From the NCBI RefSeq assembly GCF_026913205.2, contig NZ_CP168151.1, positions 1,550,001-1,614,000 on the forward strand: DNA of 64,000 nucleotides. The letters are read 5' to 3'. Under the pieces are notes generated by a model. The model saw only the letters and a program-made list of their open reading frames with translations. It did not search any database and had not been told where the DNA came from. This DNA comes from Lentilactobacillus sp. SPB1-3 (GTDB taxonomy: Bacteria; Bacillota; Bacilli; Lactobacillales; Lactobacillaceae). The position numbers were made by a program, and so were the translations under genes. Position 1 is the stretch's first letter. Each line of letters opens with the position of its first letter. Positions 49,956-58,207 of the stretch are shown here, one piece after another.

Positions 49956-51809
49956 ATGGCTAAACTACTTAATCAATTTAATAAGTATTGGACGCAATTA
50001 ACCTTATGGTCTGCAATACTGTTGCTCCTTGGATTTGGATTTCGGGTTGCGGGACTAACCTTGATTACGAATACTTTATTTGCCATCGTCACCATCATTG
50101 CTGGATTACCCACAATTCTCCGCGCCATCTCGGCCCTTAATGCTAGAGTAATCAGTATTGAGCTCTTGGTTTCAATTGCTGTAATTGGCGCAGTAATTAT
50201 TCAAGAATTTGAAGAGTCTGCAGTTGTCACCTTCTTATTCATCTTGGGGAATTTCCTCGAACAACGAACTTTAAACCGGACTCACAAATCAATTAAGGAA
50301 TTAACTGAAAGTGCTCCTAAAACCGCCCTATTGTTAAATGATAATACTGAACCTAAATCAATCGACGTTGACGAGATTGAAGTTGATGATAAGATCCTAG
50401 TGCGAGTTGGCGATCAAGTCCCTGTCGACGGTAATATTTTAACCGGGTCAACTTTATTGGATGAAGCCACCGTCACTGGTGAATCGATTAGTACGCAAAA
50501 ACAGCCTGGCGATGCGGTCTACATGGGAACTACTAATCAGGAGGCCACAATTACCGTTAAGGCTACTAGAGTCGGCGAAGACACAACCTTCGGTAAAATC
50601 ATTGAACTAGTGGAAGATGCTCAAGATAATCAAGCTCCCGCCGCTAAGTTCATTGATAAGTTTGCGAAATACTACACTCCTGCTGTTTTGATTATCGCTG
50701 CGATGATCTTTTTATTCTTTAAAGATTTTCGACTAGCCATTACGTTTTTAGTTCTCGGCTGTCCGGGAGCATTAGTAATTGGCGCGCCAGTCTCTAACGT
50801 TGCTGGGATTGGTCGTGGCGCCCAAAGTAAGATATTAGTTAAGGGTGGTAGCGTGATGGATGAGCTAAATAATATCGACACGCTGTTGTTTGACAAGACC
50901 GGTACGATTACGACTGGCCATCCCAGCGTTAGTCAACTTTATCAATATGATGATCATGAAAACTGGTTGCTAATTGCCAGCCAAATGGAACAAACTTCCA
51001 CCCATCCATTAGGAACAGCAATTGTTAAATACGCCCAACAATCAACTGATAATATTAACCAATCGTTAGATACTAAAACCATCAATGGTGTTGGAATTAC
51101 TGCTGAATATAATCAGCAAACCATCTGGTTAGGCAGTCCAACCGTCTTAGAAACTAGCCACGTGATCTTAACCGACGAGCAAACTAAACAACTAAGAGGT
51201 CTACAAGAATCTGGCAATTCAATTGTCCTAATGATGGCTGACCAAACATTAGTAATAATGTTTGGGATTATTGATCAGCTCCGCCCTGGAGTTAAGGATG
51301 TTTTAAATGCTTTACGCAGATACGGAATCAAAAAATTTGCAATGCTAACTGGTGATAACAAAAAAAACGCCAAGCAGATTGGTAAATTGATTCAGGTCGA
51401 CGATGTTCGGGCAGAGCTAATGCCCACTGATAAAGTAGGCATACTAGAGTCAGAGCAAGCCAATGGCCGCGAGGTTCTGTTTATTGGTGATGGAATTAAC
51501 GATGCCCCTGCCATTGCCAAAGCCAACGTCGGAATTGCTATGGGTAGTGGAACTGATACCGCAATTGAAACCTCTGATGTGGTATTAATCGATTCGGACT
51601 TTGATAACATTTTTAAAGCAAAAAAATTAGCTCGAATAACTATTAACAACATGCGACAAAATATCGTCATTGCAATCGCCACTGTGTTAGTCTTACTTGT
51701 CGGATTACTCACCAATTATGTTGATATGGCAACAGGTATGTTCGTCCATGAGGCTAGTATTTTAGTAGTTATCTTAAATGCAACGCGTATTTTAAAAATA
51801 AAATTATAG
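49956..51809 (+). CDS. P1B-type heavy-metal-translocating ATPase with CPG motif
   Basis: The 617-residue protein has the TGES actuator loop (VTGESIST near residue 175), the membrane metal motif CPGALVIGAPVSN near 267, the phosphorylation site DKTGTITTG near 312, HP in STHPLGTAI near 349, and GDGINDAP near 508. It exports or imports a transition metal using ATP. The membrane motif is CPG where Cu+ and Zn/Cd pumps have CPC or SPC, so ion choice is unclear. There is no N-terminal HMA domain; the separate HMA protein may substitute. AAGGAGG precedes the ATG. Confidence 0.9.
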   Translation: MAKLLNQFNKYWTQLTLWSAILLLLGFGFRVAGLTLITNTLFAIVTIIAGLPTILRAISALNARVISIELLVSIAVIGAVIIQEFEESAVVTFLFILGNFLEQRTLNRTHKSIKELTESAPKTALLLNDNTEPKSIDVDEIEVDDKILVRVGDQVPVDGNILTGSTLLDEATVTGESISTQKQPGDAVYMGTTNQEATITVKATRVGEDTTFGKIIELVEDAQDNQAPAAKFIDKFAKYYTPAVLIIAAMIFLFFKDFRLAITFLVLGCPGALVIGAPVSNVAGIGRGAQSKILVKGGSVMDELNNIDTLLFDKTGTITTGHPSVSQLYQYDDHENWLLIASQMEQTSTHPLGTAIVKYAQQSTDNINQSLDTKTINGVGITAEYNQQTIWLGSPTVLETSHVILTDEQTKQLRGLQESGNSIVLMMADQTLVIMFGIIDQLRPGVKDVLNALRRYGIKKFAMLTGDNKKNAKQIGKLIQVDDVRAELMPTDKVGILESEQANGREVLFIGDGINDAPAIAKANVGIAMGSGTDTAIETSDVVLIDSDFDNIFKAKKLARITINNMRQNIVIAIATVLVLLVGLLTNYVDMATGMFVHEASILVVILNATRILKIKL

Positions 51810-51815
51810 TTAAAG

Positions 51816-51848
51816 CCACTCATTAAACATTATAATGAATGGTTTTTG
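51816..51848 (+). terminator. weak terminator after the ATPase gene
   Basis: An imperfect stem CCA-TCATTA/TAATGA-TGG followed by TTTTT. Confidence 0.55.
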
Positions 51849-51878
51849 AATACACTTAAATTGAATGACATAAATCAG

Positions 51879-51937
51879 TTGACAAAAGATAGGGTTATCT
51901 TTTATAATTAATCCACATTAAAGATAACTCTATCTTT
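51879..51937 (+). promoter_or_regulatory. consensus promoter with two TetR operators
   Basis: TTGACA (51879-51884) and TATAAT (51903-51908) are both perfect consensus boxes. The 18-bp spacer is filled exactly by AAAGATAGGGTTATCTTT (51885-51902). A second operator, AAAGATAACTCTATCTTT (51920-51937), lies just after the expected start. The same 18-mer occurs before the TetR gene at 54243-54260. Confidence 0.85.
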
Positions 51938-51969
51938 AAACTAAAAACAAATTAAAGAGGAATTTAAAC

Positions 51970-52887
51970 ATGAAAATTTTTGTTACCGGAGCAACCGGAT
52001 TTATTGGCTCAGCTGTAGTTGATGAACTACTTCGTCGTAATCACACAGTTATCGGACTAGCTCGTTCTGATAAATCAGCTCAAAAATTAGCTGATAAGGA
52101 CATTGAAATTGTTCGGGGAAGTCTAACAGATACTGACATCTTAACAGAAGGTGCTAAAAACAGTGATGGTGTTATTCATCTTGGTTTTAATAACAACTTT
52201 GATGACATGGCTGGAGCTGTTGAACAAGACGTTAATGCTGTTAACGCTCTTGGTAATGGACTTATTGGAACCAATAAACCGTTCGTTAATACTTCAGGTA
52301 CTTTGATGGTGGCTTACCAAGGCCGTCCCGCAACTGAAGACGACGCCGGTAACGACAAAGAGCTAAGAAGCCGCTCAGAAAAGACCGCATTAGGATTTGC
52401 TACTAAAGGAGTGCGCGCAACAGCCGTTCGTTTAGCACCCACTGTTCACGATGCGACCCGGCAAGGATTAGCAACGGTCGCTTCTCAAATTGCTATAAAA
52501 AACGGTGCCGCGGCATACTTTAACGGCGGAACTAATGAATGGCCCGCAGTTCACAGATTGGACGCTGCAGTTCTTTTTGTCGACGCCCTCGAAAAAGGCC
52601 AGGCCGGTTCAGCTTACAATGCTGTTGCCGAAACAGGTATTCCATTCAAAGATATTGCAACTACGATAAGTACAACACTCGGATTGCCTTTAAAATCGTT
52701 AACCAGTGATGATGCCATTGAATACGCTGGACCATTTCTTAGCAATACATTGCAGAGCAATAACCCCACTAGCAGTGATAAAACGCAACGAGAACTTAAC
52801 TGGCACCCAACTCAACCAGGATTGCTTGCGGATTTGCAGTCTTTCTTATCAGATTCGAAGAACGTTGAATATTTGAAAAATAACTAA
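51970..52887 (+). CDS. NAD(P)-dependent SDR family oxidoreductase (atypical/extended)
   Basis: The 305-residue protein begins MKIFVTGATGFIGSAVVDELLRRNH, a classical extended-SDR Rossmann motif, with VIHLGFNNNFDD near 60 and VNTSGTLMVAYQG near 97. The Tyr-x-x-x-Lys pair is not in its standard position, as in the atypical flavonol-reductase/cinnamyl-CoA-like members. AAAGAGG precedes the ATG. It is under the TetR-type operators shared with the nitroreductase gene, suggesting a joint response to an electrophile or other toxicant. Confidence 0.8.
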   Translation: MKIFVTGATGFIGSAVVDELLRRNHTVIGLARSDKSAQKLADKDIEIVRGSLTDTDILTEGAKNSDGVIHLGFNNNFDDMAGAVEQDVNAVNALGNGLIGTNKPFVNTSGTLMVAYQGRPATEDDAGNDKELRSRSEKTALGFATKGVRATAVRLAPTVHDATRQGLATVASQIAIKNGAAAYFNGGTNEWPAVHRLDAAVLFVDALEKGQAGSAYNAVAETGIPFKDIATTISTTLGLPLKSLTSDDAIEYAGPFLSNTLQSNNPTSSDKTQRELNWHPTQPGLLADLQSFLSDSKNVEYLKNN

Positions 52888-52899
52888 TTTATTTTGATC

Positions 52900-52933
52900 A
52901 GCCATAACTTCTTTTAGAAGCTATGGCTTTTTT
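52900..52933 (+). terminator. terminator of the SDR gene
   Basis: A stem AGCCATA-CTTCT/AGAAG-TATGGCT followed by T6. Confidence 0.85.
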
Positions 52934-52950
52934 GTACTCAAATAAAAAAA

Positions 52951-52974
52951 GCTCAATTCATAAATGAATTGAGC
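52951..52974 (-). terminator. terminator of the nitroreductase/TetR unit
   Basis: A perfect 10-bp stem GCTCAATTCA/TGAATTGAGC followed on the minus strand by T7. Confidence 0.85.
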
Positions 52975-52985
52975 AGATAAAAATA

Positions 52986-53635
52986 TTAATCGATGATTTT
53001 TAACATTTGATCAGTTGCTACCCGATCACTCCGATAGGCATTTAAATTCTTGTCACTTTTTTCATATCCTAAAGCCACGCCCATTGCAACCACCTTATTT
53101 GCAGGCATCCCCAACTCATCACGAATCACGTCCGGGTATTTAACTAATTCATAAGATGCCAATGATTGCACACCTCGACCAGTTGCGGCTAACATTAAGG
53201 TTTCCGAAAATGCTCCCAAGTCATAAATTGACCAATTATTAGGATCAGCATCCAATACCAAATAAGCAATTGCTGGTGCGCGTACAAAGTGCTCCTACTA
53301 TCCCAATAAGTGTCAGGATCAGATTCAATCACAGGCCTAAAGGTCCCGACCCGATGACCCATATTCTGACTAGCAAAAGATGAAAAGTCACCCATGTGAA
53401 CTTTAGATAAATCCGCATTTTCGGCAAGCCCATCTTCCGAACCAGTAGCAAAAAGGTCTTTGATGTTGGCTAAACTTTTACCCGTTGCAATGTACACATT
53501 CCAAGGCTGAGAGTTACCCCATGATGGTGTGTGTTGAGCATCAGCAACAATTTTAGTTAATGTATCTTTATCAACTGGACGATCTTCAAAAGCTCTCGTT
53601 GAGTGTCTAGTCTGAATTGCTTGTAAAACGTCCAT
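52986..53635 (-). pseudogene. nitroreductase family protein, frameshifted
   Basis: Two adjacent frames together make one nitroreductase. The first runs from ATG 53635 (MDVLQAIQTRHSTRAFEDRPV, FMN-binding Arg pattern; PSWGNSQPWNVYIA) to about DSRST near 53290. The second runs on in the next frame as FVRAPAIAYLVLDADPNNWSIYDLGAF to a stop at 52986. The span of 650 bases is one short of a whole number of codons, so a single-base deletion near 53284-53290 fits. The intact protein would have about 216 residues. No slippery sequence is seen, so programmed frameshifting is unlikely; a sequencing error is possible. It lies 17 bases after the TetR gene. Confidence 0.8.
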
Positions 53636-53651
53636 TTTAAATTCCTCCGTG

Positions 53652-54230
53652 CTAATTAATCCGCATTGCATCCCAAATAAATTGATAAATGGTTTCAAAT
53701 TTATATTCTGATTTAGAATATTTATTTTCAATGATGTTATTAGTATGTCGATGAATCGTTGAAAATACGATTCCCATATGAAAATTAATTGGTAACTTCT
53801 TGATTACTTGATTATCCATAGCTTCCTGTAATAACTCATGAACGATATCGTTCGGTGAATCACTAATGACTAATCCATCATCTTCACCCATCAAAAACTT
53901 TATTTGTTCAATCAAATTCATGCTGTCAGGATTGGTTAGTGAATAATCATAAACTTGTTCAATGTAATATCTAATTCTATTTTCAATATCGATATCGTGG
54001 TTTCTTAATTCAGCAATATCTGTAGTATTGATAATGCGATCCCTTTCTCTGTTATACACACTGTCCAATAATGCCTGCTTATCTTTAAAATATAAATAAA
54101 CGTTGGATTGAGCAATGTGAGCCAACTTGGCTACTTTAGTCGTCGAAACGCTAACGGCTCCTTCAGTTAAAATGATTTTAGCAACTGCATCTTGAATAAT
54201 AGTTTGCTTGTTCATATCTTTTTTCTTCAT
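53652..54230 (-). CDS. TetR family transcriptional regulator
   Basis: The protein of about 192 residues has the TetR HTH at the N-terminus: TIIQDAVAKIILTEGAVSVSTTKVAKLAHIAQSNVYLYFKDKQALLDSVY. The C-terminal ligand domain is unassigned. The promoter (54265-54237) with the operator in its spacer ends so close to ATG 54230 that the mRNA would be leaderless or nearly so; ATG 54215 (MNKQTIIQD) is an alternative start. It likely represses itself, the nitroreductase and the SDR gene at 51970. Confidence 0.85.
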   Translation of the reverse strand: MKKKDMNKQTIIQDAVAKIILTEGAVSVSTTKVAKLAHIAQSNVYLYFKDKQALLDSVYNRERDRIINTTDIAELRNHDIDIENRIRYYIEQVYDYSLTNPDSMNLIEQIKFLMGEDDGLVISDSPNDIVHELLQEAMDNQVIKKLPINFHMGIVFSTIHRHTNNIIENKYSKSEYKFETIYQFIWDAMRIN

Positions 54231-54236
54231 GCAGAT

Positions 54237-54265
54237 ATTATAAAAGATAACTCTATCTTTTACAA
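54237..54265 (-). promoter_or_regulatory. TetR promoter with operator in the spacer
   Basis: On the minus strand TTGTAA (54265-54260) and TATAAT (54242-54237) are 17 bp apart. AAAGATAACTCTATCTTT (54243-54260, plus-strand reading) fills the spacer and is identical to the operator at 51920-51937. Confidence 0.85.
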
Positions 54266-54375
54266 GTGGAAATTGATAGAAAACCAATCCTAAATAATTA
54301 ATTAATACTCTTGCTTTTAATCAGAAAGCTAGTAGAATGCTTAATCAAATAAATAAATTATCGGAGGAATCCTAA

Positions 54376-54651
54376 TTGACACTTAATCTTTTTAATCGTA
54401 ACCCGTTAAGGCTTTTCTTTCCAACAATCTTGTTGTTAGTTGGTATTGCTTTAACTTGGCGATTACTTGTGTTCATTCCAGTAATCCTAGCTGTCATAGG
54501 ATTATTCATATTTGCTAGACATCAATTTAAAAAATTTACTGCTAACCGTGTTAAAAATAATGCTAAAACTAAAACCGCAGACTTCGAGATCATAGATGAT
54601 GACTCACCTCATCCAGAGCGAAAAATATTAACCGATGTTGAAGAATATTAA
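54376..54651 (+). CDS. small two-helix membrane protein
   Basis: The 91-residue protein starts at TTG 54376 with GGAGG 8 bases upstream. It has two helices (about residues 11-28 and 29-48, possibly a hairpin) and a cytoplasmic tail that is first basic (HQFKKFTANRVKNN) and then acidic. It is monocistronic and followed by a strong terminator. No family is recognised. Confidence 0.65.
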   Translation: MTLNLFNRNPLRLFFPTILLLVGIALTWRLLVFIPVILAVIGLFIFARHQFKKFTANRVKNNAKTKTADFEIIDDDSPHPERKILTDVEEY

Positions 54652-54685
54652 AAAACAGCCACATGAATAATGTGGCTGTTTTTTT
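54652..54685 (+). terminator. terminator
   Basis: A stem AAAACAGCCACA/TGTGGCTGTTTT followed by a run of T. Confidence 0.88.
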
Positions 54686-54772
54686 GTGTTTAATCACGAA
54701 TTATCAAGTATTGATATTTTAGAAAAAATCGTGTAACCTGAATGAATTATCTTCGAAAAGGAGCTGAATACA

Positions 54773-54841
54773 ATGGCTGAATACGCAGTCTTTATTTCAA
54801 TTGCCACTGTAAGTGGCTTAGGACGTTCTTCCGTATATTAA
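54773..54841 (+). CDS. 22-residue leader ORF before a drug exporter
   Basis: This ORF encodes a 22-residue peptide beginning MAEYAVFISIATVSG and ending GRSSVY. AAAGGAG lies 9 bases before its ATG. It ends 18 bases before the GTG start of the Bcr/CflA exporter. Codons near its end (ACGTTCTTCC, 54823-54832) can pair with the exporter's Shine-Dalgarno and start region (GGAGAA at 54849-54854, AACGT at 54857-54861). This is the arrangement of translational attenuators of resistance genes, in which ribosome stalling in the leader frees the downstream site. Confidence 0.6.
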   Translation: MAEYAVFISIATVSGLGRSSVY

Positions 54842-54859
54842 ATATTAAGGAGAATTAAC

Positions 54860-56038
54860 GTGAATAACGTCCGTAAACAAACGCCAGCGATTATGTTAAT
54901 TATTGCATTAGTTGGCTTTCCACAAATCAGTGAATCCATATTCACTCCTGCATTACCTAATATTAGTAAGCTTATGCTGGTCAGTGCCAAAACCAGTCAA
55001 TTAACGATGAGTAGCTATTTCATCGGATTTGCCTTTGGGGTTCTTTTTTGGGGCAGATTATCAGATTACCTTGGGCGCCGTCCTGCCATGATTCTAGGAA
55101 TTGCTACGTATCTAATTGGCAATATCGGTCTATTAATGTCTGGTAATTTTAATTTATTTATGACATTCCGAATAGTTCAAGCTTTTGGAGCAGCATCAGG
55201 ATCAGTCATTACTCAAACTATCATGCGCGAATCATTCAGCGGCATTGAAAGCGAAAAAATCTTTGCTAAAGTTAGTGCTGCCATGGCACTCTCGCCAGCA
55301 CTAGGGCCTCTACTCGGCGGTGGTATACTAACATACTCTAAAAGTTATCACAGTATCTTCAATTTATTAATCGGTATGGCACTCATCCTGATCATCATGG
55401 TGTCTATAAAGCTACCAGAAACTCGGGTTATTAGAACTAATGTCAAAGTAGTTTCATGGCAATCTACTGCGTGGCAAATGGTAAAAAGCCCCAAAGTCTG
55501 GTTCTTTTGTCTGTTGATAAGTGGCATCAATGGGATTTTATTTAGCTATTATGCTGAAGTCCCATTTATTTTTGAAAAACACTTTGGATTAACCGCCTTT
55601 CAATATGGTTGGCTGGGATTAATAATCGGCGCCGCTAGTATTGTTGGCGCAATACTTACTAATCATTTTGCCAGCCATACATCACCAGAGAAAATTGTCG
55701 ACCTGGGTTTAACTATTTCATTAGCTGGGACACTCATCATTTTTGTTACCACTAATAACCTAATCTTATTTTTAGTATCCGTATTTATAACTTTCATTGG
55801 TATTAACATTGTTCTGCCAATTGCATTAAGTCGCGCTTTAATCGGATTTGAAGATGTTATTGGTACTGCCAGTGGCTTACTGAGCTTCATCTATTATCTA
55901 GTCATTAGTGCCTTTACGTACTTAATGAGTTATATGCATGACGGAACTGCATTTTCACTCCCTAGATATTTATTGATAATAATTACGTTGATGATTTCTG
56001 GACGAATAATTGTCATTGTTATCAATCGCAGGAAGTAA
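54860..56038 (+). CDS. Bcr/CflA family MFS drug exporter
   Basis: The 392-residue protein starts at GTG 54860 (AAGGAG 7 bases upstream). It has 12 helices and typical DHA1 motifs: FTPALPNISKLM near residue 24, FGVLFWGRLSDYLGRRPAMILGI near 55-77, and MRESFSGIESEKIFAKVSAAMALSPALGPLLGGG near 120-150 (the antiporter motif C). It exports drugs such as bicyclomycin or chloramphenicol in related bacteria. Here the presence of a leader ORF suggests drug-inducible translation. Confidence 0.87.
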   Translation: MNNVRKQTPAIMLIIALVGFPQISESIFTPALPNISKLMLVSAKTSQLTMSSYFIGFAFGVLFWGRLSDYLGRRPAMILGIATYLIGNIGLLMSGNFNLFMTFRIVQAFGAASGSVITQTIMRESFSGIESEKIFAKVSAAMALSPALGPLLGGGILTYSKSYHSIFNLLIGMALILIIMVSIKLPETRVIRTNVKVVSWQSTAWQMVKSPKVWFFCLLISGINGILFSYYAEVPFIFEKHFGLTAFQYGWLGLIIGAASIVGAILTNHFASHTSPEKIVDLGLTISLAGTLIIFVTTNNLILFLVSVFITFIGINIVLPIALSRALIGFEDVIGTASGLLSFIYYLVISAFTYLMSYMHDGTAFSLPRYLLIIITLMISGRIIVIVINRRK

Positions 56039-56182
56039 AATCACAAATTGAGCTACTGACTATGCCAACGTTAGTGGCTCTCTTTTTGTTAACTATATTC
56101 CGATGCATGAGACTAACTACGTTATCCATCATCAACTTAGTTGTATAATACAGTTAAATCAACGTTTTCTGGGGGATTAATT

Positions 56183-56800
56183 TTGAGTATGGATCGTTTT
56201 CAGGCATTTAGTGATGGGATTTTTGCCATTCTGATCACTATTTTAGTATTGGAATTCAGTATTCCAGACTATCAGTCAGGTCATCTAGTTGAAGCACTGA
56301 TCAATCAATGGCCACTTTTACTTTCATATAGTTTTTCTTACTTTTATGTCGGCACTTTGTGGTTATTTCACCACGACTACTTCGGCATGCTAGATCACAT
56401 TGATCGAAATGTTAATCTATTGAATTTATTGATGCTTTTCAGCATTACACTATTGGACTACCCTATGTCCTTAGTTGCTCATACGTTAAGCACTAATAAT
56501 CAACCTGATTTACAAACCGCACTGATTGTCTATGATATCGTTGCGTTGCTTATCTCGGCTACTTTTTGGATTATGTACGTGTATATTCACCATCATCAAG
56601 AACTTAAAAATCACCGTCTAAGCAACACATTTTATGAAAAAATAAAAGCCGACCCAATGCGTAGTATCATCATTTACTTTATCGCAATTGGTGCGACTTT
56701 CTTCTCTAGTCTTGCTGGTGCGATTTTACTAGGAACTGGAATCATTTTTCATTTCTTCGCCTACCTAAGAATGAGTAGTTTAATGAAAAACGAATTCTAA
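56183..56800 (+). CDS. TMEM175-type potassium channel family protein (DUF1211)
   Basis: The protein of about 205 residues starts at TTG 56183 (GGGGGA upstream; M-S-M-D-R-F). It has six helices and the hallmark RFQAFSDGIFAILITILVLEF at the N-terminus (RxxxFSD in helix 1). Bacterial TMEM175 proteins form leaky potassium-selective tetramers. It is monocistronic. The in-frame ATG at 56141 is unlikely to be used because it lies ahead of the Shine-Dalgarno sequence. Confidence 0.85.
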   Translation: MSMDRFQAFSDGIFAILITILVLEFSIPDYQSGHLVEALINQWPLLLSYSFSYFYVGTLWLFHHDYFGMLDHIDRNVNLLNLLMLFSITLLDYPMSLVAHTLSTNNQPDLQTALIVYDIVALLISATFWIMYVYIHHHQELKNHRLSNTFYEKIKADPMRSIIIYFIAIGATFFSSLAGAILLGTGIIFHFFAYLRMSSLMKNEF

Positions 56801-56840
56801 AAAACAGGTTTTCAGCTAATTTAGTTGAAAGCCTGTTTTT
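56801..56840. terminator. terminator
   Basis: A stem AAAACAGG-TTTCA...TGAAA-CCTGTTTT directly after the TMEM175 gene stop; A- and T-rich on both sides. Confidence 0.82.
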
Positions 56841-56872
56841 AAATAATTGATGTTTAACATTTTACGTTATTA

Positions 56873-57361
56873 CTAATAAAATTCTCGTTCGAACTCAGCT
56901 AGATCACTGATCAGCTTAGTAGCATTTTTTAATTCACTGTCACTATATTTTGAAATGATCTTTTGCGTCATACGTTTGTTTAACGTTCGGTGCATCTCAT
57001 CATGAACACTGGCAATTTTTGCTCCATCCTCGGTCAACGAATAATATATTTTTTTCTTGTCGTCTGGCTTCCTACTAATTTTAATTAGACCCGCTTCAGC
57101 TAATTTTTTTGCGGCTCTGGTTATCCCACCTCTTGTAACATTCAACTGCTCAGCTAGTTCAATTCCAGTTAACTCATGTTCCTGCAAACCTGATAGGATA
57201 TGAAGTGAAACGATTGATAGTTGAGTCACTGCCGACCGCAACTTAGGTTTTTCCAAATGGCTCTGTAGCCACTTTTGCTCTTGAGCTCCTCGGCCATTAA
57301 CGCTTTCCGAGCGAATTATACTAATTGCCTTTTGCAGTTCTGCAAGTGAATTCTCTTCCAT
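56873..57361 (-). CDS. MarR family transcriptional regulator
   Basis: The 162-residue protein has a MarR winged helix (about residues 40-125): LSGLQEHELTGIELAEQLNVTRGGITRAAKKLAEAGLIKISRKPDDKKKIYYSLTEDG. It lies 42 bases after the azoreductase gene on the same strand and probably shares its transcript. It is the natural candidate to bind the twin TTGTTG...CAACAA operators ahead of the azoreductase. Confidence 0.87.
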   Translation of the reverse strand: MEENSLAELQKAISIIRSESVNGRGAQEQKWLQSHLEKPKLRSAVTQLSIVSLHILSGLQEHELTGIELAEQLNVTRGGITRAAKKLAEAGLIKISRKPDDKKKIYYSLTEDGAKIASVHDEMHRTLNKRMTQKIISKYSDSELKNATKLISDLAEFEREFY

Positions 57362-57403
57362 TAAACATCACACTTCCCTATTCAAAATTAACTTAATTAT
57401 ACA

Positions 57404-58039
57404 TTAAAATGTTTCGGCCATCACAACAGCTTGAGAGAGTGCAGCCTTTAAGATGTTTTGTCTTTGTTCTGGTTTGGCATCTGCGCCTTCAATAAATAAT
57501 TTATCAACGCCATTAATACCATAGAATTTCATTGTCTGAGTTAAATAAACATCTCCCAAATCCATCAATGCCATTTGACTATTGACATCCATATTATGAT
57601 AAAAATTACCGGCTGCTTGAATGTGAATCGCTTTTTTATCATTTAATAATCCTACTGGGCCCTTAGCTGTGTACATAAATGTCTTATGAGCTACAGCTGT
57701 GATATCCAAATATTGTTTCATTTCAGCTGGCAAGAAGTGATTGTACATCGGGTTAATGAATACGTACTTGTCTGCGCTGATGAACTCATCAAGCCAGTCT
57801 GCGTGTTGCTGCAATAAGGCGGTCTCTTCTTCGCTTAATGATTCACCAAACTTTTGTTTTCGCCAAGCTTCCATAGTTTGATCGTTCAATGGTGGAACAG
57901 GACCGTCAAATAAATCGCGAACAATTACTTCATCATGAGGATGACTTTCTCTGTACGATTCGACGAATTTGTCACCAACCGCAAGAGAAAGACTGTTGTC
58001 GATGTGTGGATGTGCTTGAATAACTAATAATTTTGTCAT
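57404..58039 (-). CDS. azoR: FMN-dependent NADH-azoreductase
   Basis: The 211-residue flavodoxin-like protein has MTKLLVIQAHPHIDNSLSLAVGDKFVESY at the N-terminus, PMYNHFLPAEMKQYLD near residue 98 and GLLNDKKAIHIQAAGNFYHN near 127. This is the AzoR pattern of enzymes that reduce quinones and azo dyes with NADH. Twin operator sites upstream and a following MarR gene suggest induction by quinone-like compounds. Confidence 0.87.
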   Translation of the reverse strand: MTKLLVIQAHPHIDNSLSLAVGDKFVESYRESHPHDEVIVRDLFDGPVPPLNDQTMEAWRKQKFGESLSEEETALLQQHADWLDEFISADKYVFINPMYNHFLPAEMKQYLDITAVAHKTFMYTAKGPVGLLNDKKAIHIQAAGNFYHNMDVNSQMALMDLGDVYLTQTMKFYGINGVDKLFIEGADAKPEQRQNILKAALSQAVVMAETF

Positions 58040-58068
58040 TTGTAAAACCTTCTTGAATTAAATTTCAT

Positions 58069-58122
58069 TTTGTTGCTTGTCAACAAAGAGAACTATATTC
58101 TTTATATTGTTGCTTGTCAACA
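58069..58122. promoter_or_regulatory. two identical MarR-type operators upstream of azoR
   Basis: TTGTTGCTTGTCAACAA occurs at 58069-58085 and 58106-58122, 37 bp apart. Each copy is an inverted repeat (TTGTTG...CAACAA). Together they flank the likely azoR promoter. Confidence 0.75.
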
Positions 58123-58161
58123 AAATTTGAAGGTTTAATTTCATTTTTTTTAAATAAAAAA

Positions 58162-58197
58162 AGCCCAATCCTCAGATAAACATAAGGACTGGACTAA
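58162..58197 (-). terminator. terminator of the SnoaL-like gene
   Basis: On the minus strand AGTCC-GTCCT and AGGAT-GGGCT form an imperfect stem, followed by T7. Confidence 0.65.
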
Positions 58198-58207
58198 TCT
58201 TATTGTT

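Noticed and set aside
53284-53290. Programmed ribosomal frameshift in the nitroreductase gene
   Set aside because: There is no slippery heptamer or stimulating structure evident, and the family does not use frameshifting; a one-base deletion is simpler.
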